Shown piece after piece: positions 27,804 to 38,694 of a stretch of DNA of 64,000 bases. Source of the stretch: Parerythrobacter jejuensis (GTDB lineage: Bacteria > Pseudomonadota > Alphaproteobacteria > Sphingomonadales > Sphingomonadaceae). The DNA lies in contig NZ_BAAAZF010000001.1 in the NCBI RefSeq assembly GCF_039536765.1, positions 434,001 to 498,000 of the forward strand, read 5' to 3'. The translations under genes were made by a program, and so were the position numbers. The notes under the pieces were generated by a model, which saw nothing but the letters and a program-made list of their open reading frames with translations, was not told where the DNA came from and searched no databases. How positions within the stretch are numbered: position 1 is the first letter of the stretch; every line of letters begins with the position of its first letter.

Positions 27804-29051
27804 TTACTCCGGAATGGGATGATGATCGACGATGTTGAGGCCATAGCCTTCGATCGCGACCACATTGGGCTGTGAATTGCTGAGCAGAATCATGTCGTTC
27901 ACTTCCAGGTCGGCCAGAATCTGAGACCCGATCCCGACATTGCGAACCTCATCGTCTGCACTGTAGCTGCCGGTTGCCTGACGGCCCGTTATGATCACAA
28001 TCACACCTGATCCATGATCGCCGATGGCCTGCATCGCGCGCTGCAAGGTGCGCTTGCGTTCCCCAGGTTGCCCCAGAACATCATCGAAAATAGAGATCGG
28101 GTGCACACGGGTGAGGGTGGCCTCACCGGCAACCACATGCCCCTTTTGCAAGACATAATGCTCTCTGCCGTCGATCGAATTGCGATAGATGGCCATCCGC
28201 CATTGGCCGCCATAGTCTGACTGGAACTCACGTTCCTCGACGCGCTCGACCAGATGATCGTGTCGCATACGGTATTCGATCAGATCACGGATCGTCCCGA
28301 TCTTCAGGTCATGCTTGCGCGCAAAGGTCACCAGATCGTCAAGCCGGGCCATGGTCCCGTCTTCATTGAGGATCTCGCAGATTACTCCGGCCGGATTGAG
28401 CCCGGCAAGGCGCGAGATGTCGACAGCGGCTTCGGTGTGGCCGGCGCGGACCAACACGCCGCCATCACGAGCGGTCAGCGGGAACACATGACCAGGCGCC
28501 ACGATATCATCCGGTCCCTTGGTGGCATCGATGGCAACGGCGACAGTCCGCGCACGATCTGCCGCAGAAATGCCGGTGGTGACCCCTTCTTTGGCCTCGA
28601 TCGAGATCGTGAAGGCGGTCTGCATGCTCTCGCGATTGTTGCGGGTCATCGGCTCAAGCCCGAGCGCATCGACACGGGCGCGATCCAGCGCCAGGCAGAT
28701 CAGGCCGCGCCCATGGGTCGCCATGAAGTTGATCGCGGTTGGGGTGGCCATCTGCCCCGGAATGATCAAGTCGCCTTCATTCTCGCGGTCCTCGTCATCG
28801 ACCAGAATATACATCCGGCCGTTGCGGGCTTCCTCGATAATTTCCTCGATCGGAACCAGTACCGGTGTGTCATCCTGCGTATCGAGAAAGCGCTCAAGTT
28901 TAGCGAGCGTGTCGGCCGTCGGGTTCCAGCCCTCCTCGGCGCATTCCCTCAATGTGTTGGCATGAAGGCCCGCAGCACGGGCAAGGCCGGCGCGGGTCAT
29001 GGCTCCGTCGGTGACGATAGTCCGGACTCGCTCGATGATAGTGTCTGTCAT
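27804..29051 (-). CDS. ribB: 3,4-dihydroxy-2-butanone 4-phosphate synthase with N-terminal HTH-like and degenerate GTP-cyclohydrolase-like domains
   Basis: 415 residues in three parts. Residues 1-60 look like a helix-turn-helix ([21 protein letters not shown]). Residues of about 65-270 are RibB, with the acidic loop [12 protein letters not shown] and the catalytic region [26 protein letters not shown]. Residues of about 275-415 resemble GTP cyclohydrolase II but lack all three zinc cysteines; the place where HSECLTGD...CDC is expected reads [18 protein letters not shown]. This is the RibBX type known from alphaproteobacteria, active only as DHBP synthase. ribH follows by 5 bases. No FMN riboswitch is seen upstream. 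Confidence 0.93.
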   Translation of the reverse strand: MTDTIIERVRTIVTDGAMTRAGLARAAGLHANTLRECAEEGWNPTADTLAKLERFLDTQDDTPVLVPIEEIIEEARNGRMYILVDDEDRENEGDLIIPGQMATPTAINFMATHGRGLICLALDRARVDALGLEPMTRNNRESMQTAFTISIEAKEGVTTGISAADRARTVAVAIDATKGPDDIVAPGHVFPLTARDGGVLVRAGHTEAAVDISRLAGLNPAGVICEILNEDGTMARLDDLVTFARKHDLKIGTIRDLIEYRMRHDHLVERVEEREFQSDYGGQWRMAIYRNSIDGREHYVLQKGHVVAGEATLTRVHPISIFDDVLGQPGERKRTLQRAMQAIGDHGSGVIVIITGRQATGSYSADDEVRNVGIGSQILADLEVNDMILLSNSQPNVVAIEGYGLNIVDHHPIPE

Positions 29052-29176
29052 GCGGCCGTGTTAGCACATTATAATGTGATGTCCAGCCTGCAGCATCACA
29101 TTATGGGTAGTCACGTGGGCCATTGCATATATCTCCGTTGGCGACGCCGCCGGTCGATAGCACTGGGTGGAGAAGG

Positions 29177-29252
<76 letters not shown>

Positions 29253-29309
29253 ACACTTTCGGGCAACTGACCCGTGGGGTCAAAGCCTGCCGAATCAGGC
29301 GAGGCGCTG

Positions 29310-29337
29310 CATTTAGCGATTGTTGCCAGCGTGACAA
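29310..29337 (-). promoter_or_regulatory. Candidate promoter of tRNA-Lys
   Basis: TTGTCA (29337-29332) and TAAATG (29315-29310) on the minus strand are spaced by 16 bases, about 58 bases before the mature 5' end of the tRNA. The -35 matches five of six consensus bases and the -10 about three. Confidence 0.4.
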
Positions 29338-29457
29338 GAGGAACCGCACGGGAAAGTTTATCCGGGAACTGGCGGCCCCTCCAACCACGGCTCGCGATGG
29401 GGCTTTAGACATATCGCTGGCGCCATGATGCGACCCGCGCTGCCTAGCGTTTAGCAC

Positions 29458-30579
29458 TCAGCTGGTGCGGAGACCTCCGGGTCGCGATTCCCGTGTCCAG
29501 CGGTGCACCATCAGCAGGCTGCCGATACAGATCATGTTGGTCATCATCGACGATCCGCCATGGCTCATAAAGGGCAGGGGAATGCCCACAACCGGAGCAA
29601 AGCCCATCACCATCAGCAGGTTGATCGCGATATAGAAGAAGATGGTCGCCACCATCCCGGATGCCAGCAGTCGATCGAAACGGCTCTGCGCTTTGCGCGC
29701 AACGCGAATGCCCCATCCAAGGATCAGGCCAAACATCGCGAGTGTGAACATGCCCCCAAGCAGTCCCCATTCCTCTGCCATTGTCGAGAAGACGAAATCC
29801 GTGTGCGGTTCGGGCAGATAATTCAAATGACTCTGAGAGCCCTCATTGAAGCCCTTGCCGGTCCATCCCCCGGAGCCAATGGCAATCTTGGATTGGGTAA
29901 TGTGATAGCCGCTACCAAGGGGATCACTTTCGGGATCGAGGAAAGTGGTGACGCGGCGTTGCTGGTAGGGCTTGAGGGCAAAGAAATAGGCGAGTGGTAC
30001 TGCGGCAGTGCCCAACACACCTGCACCAACGAACCAGCGCATCGGCAATCCGGCCAGGAACATCACAACCCCGCCACCGAAGACAATGGCGAGGGAAGTA
30101 CCGAGATCAGGCTGCATCAGGACCAGGCCCATGGGCATACCCATCAGCACGACCGCGGGAACCAGAGCTCGCCAAGTCCCGATCATGCCCACCGGAAGCC
30201 CGTCATAAAACTTGGCCAACGCCAGAACGAGGGCAGGTTTCATCAGCTCGGATGGCTGCAGTCGCATAAAGCCAAGGTCGAGCCAACGCTGACTGCCGCC
30301 GCCCATACCGCCAATGGCCTCCACCGCGACCAGCATGATCAGGATGATCACGTAGACAGGGAAAGCCGCGAACTTGGCCAGTTCACGGGGAAAGACGGCC
30401 AGAATGCTGGCCATGACGAGGAAAACGGAAAAGCGGACAAGGTGCGAAAAGGCGAAAGGCTGCATATTTCCGCCCCCCGCAGAATAGAGCACCACAGCGC
30501 CGAAAGCGACAAGCAGGAGCAGCGGGATCAGCATGCCCCATGGCTGACGCGCGATAGGGGCCGGAATGACGGAGTTCAT
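29458..30579 (-). CDS. rodA: Rod-shape SEDS glycosyltransferase RodA
   Basis: RodA polymerises peptidoglycan glycan strands in the elongasome, paired with PBP2. The 373-residue protein has about ten membrane segments. It shows SEDS-family marks such as GSQRWLDLGFMRLQPSELMKPA, the catalytic-Asp region QPDLGTSLAIVFGG, and a late GIPLPFMSHGGSSMMTNM. Its start overlaps the mrdA stop by 4 bases (ATGA). It is the last gene of the mreBCD-mrdA-rodA operon. The C-terminus ends in a short basic tail (RESRPGGLRTS). Confidence 0.97.
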   Translation of the reverse strand: MNSVIPAPIARQPWGMLIPLLLLVAFGAVVLYSAGGGNMQPFAFSHLVRFSVFLVMASILAVFPRELAKFAAFPVYVIILIMLVAVEAIGGMGGGSQRWLDLGFMRLQPSELMKPALVLALAKFYDGLPVGMIGTWRALVPAVVLMGMPMGLVLMQPDLGTSLAIVFGGGVVMFLAGLPMRWFVGAGVLGTAAVPLAYFFALKPYQQRRVTTFLDPESDPLGSGYHITQSKIAIGSGGWTGKGFNEGSQSHLNYLPEPHTDFVFSTMAEEWGLLGGMFTLAMFGLILGWGIRVARKAQSRFDRLLASGMVATIFFYIAINLLMVMGFAPVVGIPLPFMSHGGSSMMTNMICIGSLLMVHRWTRESRPGGLRTS

Positions 30580-32624
30580 GGTGGGCCTCCGCCAAGCACT
30601 TCGTCCGATCGGGTTTCCCTGCGACCTCCGCTGATATCTTGCGCCAGCGCTTCGGCTTGTTGGGCAGCCATTCTAGCTTCGGCATCAACCCGATCAAAAA
30701 TCTCTTCATCGCGTCGCGGAACGGGTTCGACAAATTCGCCGGCCTCTGCGGCATAACGCGCATATTTCTGCGCCAAACGCTCTTGCGCAGTGCCGCCCCA
30801 TTGCTGCTCGTAGCGGCGCAAGGCATCCATCCCTTTAACGGGATCGAACATAAAGGTCATGACATCGCGTGCAATGGGGTAAGCCGCACCCGAGCCTCCG
30901 CCATGCTCTATCACTACCGCACCCGCATAACGTGGCTTGTCGAAAGGAGCGAAGAAGACGAACAATCCATGATCGCGATATTTCCAAGGCCCTGAACGAC
31001 CATCGGACACGCTGAGACTGACGACCTGGGCAGTCCCTGTCTTGCCCGCCATCTTGATTCCTTCGAGCGGCAGGCGGGCACGGCCAGCAGTACCAGGGCC
31101 GTTGACGACATCGCTCATCGCCTTGCGGACATAATCAATATGATCCTGAGAAAAGCCGAGACTGGCGGGCGCACCCAGCTGCGTATCCAGCCTGATCCGG
31201 GGCATGAGGTTCTTGCCCGTCGCAAGGCGCGCCGACATGACGGCGAGCTGAAGCGGGTTCGCGAGATAATAGCCCTGGCCGATACTGGCATTGACCGTGT
31301 CGAAGGCTCGCCACGGTTCCCCGAACTTTTCTTCTTTCCAAGCCGGATTGGGCACCGTGCCATAGAACTGACTGGTGACGGGCAGAGGGAATTCCTGCCC
31401 AAGGCCAAGCCGTTCAGCAAAAGCGGCAATCTTGGCAAAACCGATCTGCTGGGCGAAGTGATAGAAGTAGCTGTCGCAACTCTGATATATTGCTTTGGCC
31501 ATGTCGACCCGGCCGTGATTGCTCCAGCAATTGAAGAACCGGTTGCCGATCCGGCGACCACCACCGCAAATGATGGTTTCGTTTGGATCGATGCCTTCCT
31601 GTAGGAACTCCATGCAGTGCATCGGCTTGATCGTGGAGCCGGGCGGGTAGAGCCCCTTCAGAACCTTGTTGCGCAATGGCACGCGCTCGTCCTCGCGCAG
31701 CATCGCATATTCAACGCTGCCGATACCGTCGGAAAAGCTGTTCGGATCGAAACTGGGCATGGATGACATGCACAGGATGTCACCAGAATCGCAGTCCATC
31801 ACCACGACCGACCCACTTTCGAGCCCGATGCGGCGGGCGGCATAGTCTTGCAACGGGCCATCGATGGTCAATTGCACTGGCTTGCCCTGAGTATCGGGCC
31901 GCGTATCGAGATCACGAACAATCCGGCCGGTGGCGGTCACTTCGACCCGGCGCGCTCCGGGTTCGCCGCGCAGCGATTGCTCGAACTGCTTCTCCATCCC
32001 GTCTTTGCCAATTTTGTATCCGGGTGTGATCAACAGTGGATTGCGATCCTGCTCATACTCCTCGGCCGAAGCCGGGCCGACATAGCCGATCAGATGTCCG
32101 ACCGAAGGTCCCGTGGGATAGAGACGAGAGAAGCCGCGTTGCGGCACCACGCCGGGCATTTCCGGCAAGCGCAGGGAAACGGCGGCAAACTGTTCGTATT
32201 CAAGCCCATTGGCCACTTCGATCGGCGCAAAGCCTCTGGAGTCCTCCACCCGCTTGCGAAGGTCGCGCATCCGGTTGTCATCAAGGGACAGCAACTCGCC
32301 CAGTCGGGCCAGCGTCTTTTCCTTGTCGGCTACACGCTCGGGAATGAGATCGACCCGGAAGTCCGCCCGGTTGGACGCCAGTGGCGCGCCATTGCGGTCC
32401 AATATCCAGCCCCGGCGTGGCGGGATCAGGGTCAGGTTGACACGATTGCTCTCGCTTTCGGTGCGGTATTTCTCGTTCTCGGCAATCGCCAGATAGGCCA
32501 TCCTGCCGGCCAGCAGCATGCCAACGCCAGCGCCAACGCTACCAATCGCAAAGCTACGCCTGTCGAACCGGTTTTGCAGCGTGGTCGCGTTGACCGGAAG
32601 TCCTGATTTATCGAGTGCCATCAA
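30576..32624 (-). CDS. mrdA: Penicillin-binding protein 2 (transpeptidase)
   Basis: 682 residues, the elongation-specific class B PBP that cross-links glycan made by RodA. It has an N-terminal membrane anchor (SFAIGSVGAGVGMLLAGRMAY) and a dimerisation/pedestal domain with RGWILDRNG. The transpeptidase domain carries the catalytic S330 and K333 in PPGSTIKP, the SxN-like motif in YQSCDSYFY and K528 in the KTGTAQ box. It overlaps mreD and rodA by 4 bases each. The C-terminal 60 residues are Ala/Glu/Arg-rich and probably disordered. Confidence 0.97.
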   Translation of the reverse strand: MMALDKSGLPVNATTLQNRFDRRSFAIGSVGAGVGMLLAGRMAYLAIAENEKYRTESESNRVNLTLIPPRRGWILDRNGAPLASNRADFRVDLIPERVADKEKTLARLGELLSLDDNRMRDLRKRVEDSRGFAPIEVANGLEYEQFAAVSLRLPEMPGVVPQRGFSRLYPTGPSVGHLIGYVGPASAEEYEQDRNPLLITPGYKIGKDGMEKQFEQSLRGEPGARRVEVTATGRIVRDLDTRPDTQGKPVQLTIDGPLQDYAARRIGLESGSVVVMDCDSGDILCMSSMPSFDPNSFSDGIGSVEYAMLREDERVPLRNKVLKGLYPPGSTIKPMHCMEFLQEGIDPNETIICGGGRRIGNRFFNCWSNHGRVDMAKAIYQSCDSYFYHFAQQIGFAKIAAFAERLGLGQEFPLPVTSQFYGTVPNPAWKEEKFGEPWRAFDTVNASIGQGYYLANPLQLAVMSARLATGKNLMPRIRLDTQLGAPASLGFSQDHIDYVRKAMSDVVNGPGTAGRARLPLEGIKMAGKTGTAQVVSLSVSDGRSGPWKYRDHGLFVFFAPFDKPRYAGAVVIEHGGGSGAAYPIARDVMTFMFDPVKGMDALRRYEQQWGGTAQERLAQKYARYAAEAGEFVEPVPRRDEEIFDRVDAEARMAAQQAEALAQDISGGRRETRSDEVLGGGPP

Positions 32625-33175
32625 CCGACAACCCGGATTCTCACCAGTCGGAAGCGATCAAGGCCGGCTACCAGACGAGCGATGGGAGGGAAGGCCAAGA
32701 TGGAAAGCAGGAGCTGCGGGCCAAGCGCAATTAGCGCAATAAAGGTCACTTCACCGCCCGAGAAAGCCATGCCCACCACCAAGAATACTGCGATCACCAA
32801 TCCGGCCGTGATCCAGTTCTCACGGAAACTGCGCCACGGAAACCTCGCCTCGACAGCCTCGATCGCCAACAAGGCCACGGAGAACAGCAGGATAGAGCAC
32901 CCGAATGGCTGACCGCTGAACAGGTCGTTCCAAAGGCCTAGCGGGAAGCCAGCCCAAACAGGCATCAGACCAGGTCGCACAAGACGCCACGCCAGCAGGA
33001 ATAGCAGACCCAGAGGAGGGAGGATCGGGATGGCCGAGGTTAGAGGCAGGAAAGGGAGAAGGCAGGCCAGGAGGATGGAGCCCCACGGTACGATATACAA
33101 CAACAATGGCGAATGATCGCGATTAATCCGGCTGCCATAGGCATCACTGCGCGAGCGTGGATTAAGCTGTTCCAT
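32621..33175 (-). CDS. mreD: Rod shape-determining membrane protein MreD
   Basis: 184 residues with about five membrane segments and little conservation, as usual for MreD. The assignment rests on size, topology (YIVPWGSILLACLLPFLPL near the start) and its exact place between mreC and mrdA. The segment GFPLGLWNDLFSGQPFGCSIL resembles the family's only well-kept stretch. It links MreC and MreB to PBP2/RodA at the inner membrane. Start and stop overlap both neighbours (1 base with mreC, 4 with mrdA). Confidence 0.92.
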   Translation of the reverse strand: MEQLNPRSRSDAYGSRINRDHSPLLLYIVPWGSILLACLLPFLPLTSAIPILPPLGLLFLLAWRLVRPGLMPVWAGFPLGLWNDLFSGQPFGCSILLFSVALLAIEAVEARFPWRSFRENWITAGLVIAVFLVVGMAFSGGEVTFIALIALGPQLLLSILAFPPIARLVAGLDRFRLVRIRVVG

Positions 33176-34092
33176 CAGGGCGCGCCTTCACCGGCGTTAT
33201 CCCCGTCGCCAAGACTTTCTTCAATCGGGGTAGCGGCGCTTTCGACGGCTTCTGGTTGGAAAATCGGCTCCACCGCGACGAAATCTGTCGCTGCCGGATC
33301 GCTGATAATCCGGGCAATTGCACCATCATCTGTAACTTCGCTGACGATGGCGACGGCGATGCCAGGGCGATAGAAGCCTCCGGCCCCGCTGGTCACGAAA
33401 ACATCGCCTTGTTCCAGCGGATTAATACCCAGATTGATGAGCCGGATATCGATCCTGCCGTCACCACGACCTTCGGCAAAGGCCACGACCTCATCCTGGG
33501 CGCGGCGAACCGGCAAGACGCTTTCGCTGTCTGTCAGCAATAGAACTCGGGAGGTATTCGCCGCCACTTCCAGAACGCGGCCGACAACCCCGCGCGGGGA
33601 CCGTACCGGCATGCCGGCTTGGACCCCGTCATTGCGCCCTGCGGCAAGATAGGCAAACCGGCGCGAACTTGCCGCGCTCGACCCCACAAGCCGCGCCACG
33701 GCGACCGGCTGCACCTCATCATCACGAATTTCGAGCAATGTCTTGAGCCGCGCATTCTCCTGCGCCAGCGCTTTTGCTTCTTCGAGCCTGATCCGTGCCA
33801 GCTCGACCTCTTCCTTCAGGGCAGCGTTCTGGCTGCCTGCCTGCAGATAGCCTTGGATGCTCTCGATCAGGCCCTGGCTTTCGCTGCGTGCGACGGCGCT
33901 AGCTTCTCCCGCCGGGCTGGCGACATCGGTTGCTGCGCCGCGAAGGCTTGAAAACGCATTCGGACTGAACAGCGAGATTCCCAGCAGGACAGCACCGATC
34001 AACGCGCCAATTGCCGCGATCACATACCCCGTGAATTGCCCATATTGCGCCCTGCGAGAATGCCCGGAGCGCCGTTTGGAAGGCGGCGCCAT
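33175..34092 (-). CDS. mreC: Rod shape-determining protein MreC
   Basis: 305 residues. A basic cytoplasmic head (APPSKRRSGHSRRAQ) and one membrane segment (YVIAAIGALIGAVLLGISLF) precede a coiled coil (NAALKEEVELARIRLEEAKAL). The two-barrel periplasmic domain is marked by GMPVRSPRGVVGRVLEV and DVFVTSGAGGFYRPGI. MreC is the periplasmic scaffold that activates PBP2. The C-terminal tail after about residue 285 is acidic and variable. It starts 18 bases after mreB and overlaps mreD by one base. Confidence 0.96.
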   Translation of the reverse strand: MAPPSKRRSGHSRRAQYGQFTGYVIAAIGALIGAVLLGISLFSPNAFSSLRGAATDVASPAGEASAVARSESQGLIESIQGYLQAGSQNAALKEEVELARIRLEEAKALAQENARLKTLLEIRDDEVQPVAVARLVGSSAASSRRFAYLAAGRNDGVQAGMPVRSPRGVVGRVLEVAANTSRVLLLTDSESVLPVRRAQDEVVAFAEGRGDGRIDIRLINLGINPLEQGDVFVTSGAGGFYRPGIAVAIVSEVTDDGAIARIISDPAATDFVAVEPIFQPEAVESAATPIEESLGDGDNAGEGAP

Positions 34093-34110
34093 GTCCTGCC
34101 CCTCCTTGGC

Positions 34111-35271
<1,161 letters not shown>

Positions 35272-35342
35272 TTATCCCCAAATATGGTGCAAAATTTGCG
35301 GGTCGGCTCGAATTTCCTGCCGCTCATCGCTAGGCTCGGAAA

Positions 35343-37193
35343 ATGCCGACAATTCGCCGCCTGCCAGAAGCTCTTGTGAACCGCATTGCGGCGGGCGAAG
35401 TGGTGGAACGACCTTCGGCGGCGCTGAAGGAATTGGTCGAGAACGCAATTGATGCCGGAGCATCCAATATTGCGGTTTCGCTGATTGATGGCGGGCTGAC
35501 GCGGATCGAAGTATCTGACGATGGCTGCGGCATGGCACCCGAGGCGATGGAGCTGGCGCTGGAACGTCATGCGACATCGAAACTGCCCGACACCCTGATC
35601 GGTGAAGCCCAGGCAATCGAGCGGGTCGCAACACTGGGCTTCCGGGGAGAGGCGCTCCCTTCCATTGCCAGCGTATCCCGATTCACTCTCGAAAGCAGAC
35701 CACACGGGGCCGAGCAGGGGTGGCGGCGCGTGGTAGATCACGGAGCTTTGGTAGAGGAAGGACCCGCAGCCTTGCCACCCGGCACACGCGCGCGGATCGA
35801 GCAAGTATTTGCCAAGGTGCCTGCTCGCCGAAAATTCCTCCGCACGCCGCGTAGCGAATATGGTGCCTGTCTGGATGTGGTTCGGCGCTTGGCGATGGCG
35901 CGCCCCGATATTGGCTTCACCCTTGATCATGCCGAGCGCAGGGCGCTGGCTTTGCAGCCGGACGACAGTTTGCCGGACCGGGTGGCGCAGATCGTTGCGC
36001 GCGAGCTCAAGTCCAATGGTGTCCTGCTGGATATGCAGCGCGGCGACATGACGCTAACCGGTATTGCCGGCCTGCCGACTTACAACCGCGGTGTAGCAGA
36101 TCACCAATATCTGTTCGTCAACGGGCGCCCGGTGAAAGATCGCCTGCTGGTTGGCGCGGTGAGGGGGGCATATTCAGACATGCTGGCCCGGGATCGTCAT
36201 GCCGTGCTGGCTCTGTTCCTCGACTTGCCGAGCGAGGATGTGGACGTGAACGTGCATCCTGCCAAAACCGAAGTACGCTTTCGCGATGCCCAGGCGGTCC
36301 GCGGCTTCATCGTGTCGGGTCTGCGCCAAGCGCTGGCGACCGGTGATCGCAGGAGCGCGCAAACGCCCGATGCTGGTGCCATGGGCAAGTGGCAGCAAGA
36401 GCCGCTCGCCTCAAAGAGTGAAGCCTTAGGGCAGCAAAGACGCGACGAGCCATCTCCGGCCTTGCGTTCGATATTTGATGGGCGCGACTGGTCTGCCGCT
36501 TCTCCCAATGTGCGCGACAACAGCCAGTCTTGGCATCGCCAGGAAACTGACGTCATGGCGTTACCTCAGGGCAGGGCCGAAGAGGCCGAGCCGGTCTCAG
36601 CTGAACAGGATTTTCCCCTAGGCGTTGCCAGGGGACAGGTCGCCAACACCTATATTGTGGCCGAGGCCAATGATGGCTTGGTCCTGGTTGACCAGCATGC
36701 CGCGCATGAACGTCTGGTGCTGGAGCGGCTCAAGGCTGCAGGGGCTGGTGAAGCCGTGGCGCGCAGCCAGGCTCTGCTGATGCCCGATGTGGTCGAGTTG
36801 GACGAACCAGCGTGCGACCGTCTCGAGCAAGCGATCGACAAGCTGGACTCGCTGGGCCTGTCGATCGAACGATTTGGCCCCGGCGCCATGCTGGTCCGCT
36901 CGCTCCCCCATGCGCTGGCTGGCGGAGACCCGCACAAATTACTGCAAGACATCGCCGACGATCTGGCCAAACACGGCGAGGCACTGTGGCTGGAGGAGAA
37001 GCTTGATCTCGTCCTGGGCACCATGGCCTGCCACGGATCGGTCAGGGCAGGGCGGACTTTGCGCGTTGACGAGATGAATGCGCTGCTGCGTGAAATGGAG
37101 CGCACGCCGCGCTCAGGCCAATGTAACCACGGCCGCCCGACCTGGGTAAAGCTGAGCATGGATGATGTGGAGAAGCTGTTCGGGCGGCATTGA
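35343..37193 (+). CDS. mutL: DNA mismatch repair protein MutL, endonuclease type
   Basis: 616 residues. The N-terminal GHKL ATPase has ALKELVENAIDAGA (Glu/Asn), DDGCGMAPEA and TLGFRGEALPSIAS. A Pro/Ser/Gln-rich linker covers about residues 340-415. The C-terminal dimerisation domain has the metal-dependent nuclease motif DQHAAHERLVLE starting at D450, which matches DQHA(x)2E(x)4E, plus ACHGSVRAG and QCNHGRPTW. This is the nicking MutL of bacteria without MutH. It is divergent from mreB. A small TTG-start gene follows after 16 bases. Confidence 0.98.
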   Translation: MPTIRRLPEALVNRIAAGEVVERPSAALKELVENAIDAGASNIAVSLIDGGLTRIEVSDDGCGMAPEAMELALERHATSKLPDTLIGEAQAIERVATLGFRGEALPSIASVSRFTLESRPHGAEQGWRRVVDHGALVEEGPAALPPGTRARIEQVFAKVPARRKFLRTPRSEYGACLDVVRRLAMARPDIGFTLDHAERRALALQPDDSLPDRVAQIVARELKSNGVLLDMQRGDMTLTGIAGLPTYNRGVADHQYLFVNGRPVKDRLLVGAVRGAYSDMLARDRHAVLALFLDLPSEDVDVNVHPAKTEVRFRDAQAVRGFIVSGLRQALATGDRRSAQTPDAGAMGKWQQEPLASKSEALGQQRRDEPSPALRSIFDGRDWSAASPNVRDNSQSWHRQETDVMALPQGRAEEAEPVSAEQDFPLGVARGQVANTYIVAEANDGLVLVDQHAAHERLVLERLKAAGAGEAVARSQALLMPDVVELDEPACDRLEQAIDKLDSLGLSIERFGPGAMLVRSLPHALAGGDPHKLLQDIADDLAKHGEALWLEEKLDLVLGTMACHGSVRAGRTLRVDEMNALLREMERTPRSGQCNHGRPTWVKLSMDDVEKLFGRH

Positions 37194-37209
37194 GGGAGGC
37201 TGTATTGGT

Positions 37210-37482
37210 TTGGATCAAAAGATTCGCGACCGGATTTGGCTGCTGACAGACGATATCTCCAACACGCGCCAAAGCTTGATCGGAAACAAGCCGAAGGGGG
37301 TGCTCTACAGTTACCTGATGGTTCCGGAGGACGAGGAAAGGCTCTCCCGGCTTCGTGTGTTGCTGACAGCCTTCGACACTGATCCCAACATTACCGCAAT
37401 CGTCTCGCACGATGCCGAGGCGATTGCTTCAAGCGGGATGGAATTGTGGAATCCTGACGCTGTGGCGCGGCCAAACAACTGA
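37210..37482 (+). CDS. Small hypothetical protein with a TTG start
   Basis: 90 residues if started at TTG 37210 (L-DQKIRDRIWLLTDDISN), supported by GGGAGG about 11 bases upstream; no in-frame ATG exists between the mutL stop and the conserved-looking part. The protein is mixed alpha/beta with VLYSYLMVPEDEERLSRL and TAIVSHDAEAIASSGMELW, without signal peptide or cysteines. No family is recognised. It may be co-transcribed with mutL and converges on ychF with a 33-base gap. Confidence 0.55.
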   Translation: MDQKIRDRIWLLTDDISNTRQSLIGNKPKGVLYSYLMVPEDEERLSRLRVLLTAFDTDPNITAIVSHDAEAIASSGMELWNPDAVARPNN

Positions 37483-37515
37483 CTGCGAGCCTATCCAACC
37501 CGCTTCAACCTTGGC

Positions 37516-38616
37516 TCACACGTTGAACTTGAAGTTCAACACATCCCCGTCTTTGACGAGGTAGTCCTTGCCTTCCTGGCGCAGCTTGCCTGCATCGCGC
37601 GCGCCACTCTCGCCATTACAAGCAATGAAGTCATCGTAGGAAATGGTCTCAGCCTTGATGAAGCCGCGTTCGAAATCGGTGTGGATCTCTCCCGCAGCTT
37701 GCGGAGCCTTCGCGCCTTTGGGGAAGGTCCAGGCGCGTGATTCCTTGGGGCCTGCGGTGAAATAGGTTTGCAAGTCGAGCAATTCGTATCCGGCGCGGAT
37801 CACCCGGGCGAGGCCGCTCTCTTCCAGGCCTAGTTCCGCAAGATACTCGGCGCGATCTTCTTCCGGCATCTCGACCAGTTCAGCCTCGATCGCCGCAGAA
37901 ACCACGACCGATTGCGCCCCCTCCGCAGCTGCCTTGGCCGCCACCGCTTCTGACAAGGCGTTGCCCTTCGCCGCTTCTTCCTCTGCGACATTGCAGACAT
38001 ACAGCACAGGCTTGGCCGTAAGCAATTGCGCTTGCTCGAACACGCGCTCTTCTTCGACATCCTTCGGCTCGGTCAGCCGGGCAGGTTTGCCATCGCGCAG
38101 CAATTCCAGTGCCTGACCCAATACACTGGCCAACACCTTGGCGTCCTTATCGCCTGCCTTGGCCTTCTTCTCCGCATTAGGCACGCGCTTCTCCAGGCTT
38201 TCCAGGTCAGCCAGCATCAGCTCGGTCTCAACCACTTCGGCATCGGCCAATGGGTCAACCTTGTTGCTGACATGCTGGATGTCGTCATCCTCGAAGCAGC
38301 GCAGCACATGGACGACTGCGTCCACCTCCCGGATATTGCCAAGGAACTGGTTGCCCAGGCCTTCGCCCTGGCTCGCACCTTTGACCAAGCCAGCGATATC
38401 AACAAAAGCCAGCTGGGTCGGGATGATCTTGGCGGAGGATGCGATGGCTGCGATTTTGTCGAGCCGCTCGTCCGGCACCGAGACCTGGCCGACATTGGGC
38501 TCGATCGTGCAGAACGGATAGTTCGCAGCCTGCGCGGCCTGCGTCTCGGTCAATGCATTGAATAGGGTGGACTTGCCGACATTCGGCAGACCAACGATCC
38601 CGCAACGGAAACCCAT
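37516..38616 (-). CDS. ychF: Redox-regulated ATPase YchF (OLA1 family)
   Basis: 366 residues, the usual length. A P-loop GLPNVGKSTLFNAL, DIAGLVKGASQGEGLGNQFL (G3/switch) and the NxxE specificity loop CNVAEEE explain the ATP rather than GTP preference known for this family. The C-terminal TGS domain ends in GKDYLVKDGDVLNFKFNV. It binds ribosomes and takes part in oxidative stress control in other bacteria. It is the last gene of the rplY-pth-ychF group, here separated from pth by a P-loop kinase and an SDR gene. Confidence 0.97.
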   Translation of the reverse strand: MGFRCGIVGLPNVGKSTLFNALTETQAAQAANYPFCTIEPNVGQVSVPDERLDKIAAIASSAKIIPTQLAFVDIAGLVKGASQGEGLGNQFLGNIREVDAVVHVLRCFEDDDIQHVSNKVDPLADAEVVETELMLADLESLEKRVPNAEKKAKAGDKDAKVLASVLGQALELLRDGKPARLTEPKDVEEERVFEQAQLLTAKPVLYVCNVAEEEAAKGNALSEAVAAKAAAEGAQSVVVSAAIEAELVEMPEEDRAEYLAELGLEESGLARVIRAGYELLDLQTYFTAGPKESRAWTFPKGAKAPQAAGEIHTDFERGFIKAETISYDDFIACNGESGARDAGKLRQEGKDYLVKDGDVLNFKFNV

Positions 38617-38694
38617 GGAAAACTCCGGAAAAACTGATTGGCGCGCGCCTTAGCGGGGCGGGCACACAATGGCCAGCCTTGCCAATCAGCCCGA

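Noticed and set aside
29052-29176. FMN riboswitch upstream of ribB
   Set aside because: None of the conserved RFN-element stems could be found in the sequence before ribB. The stretch runs into tRNA-Lys.
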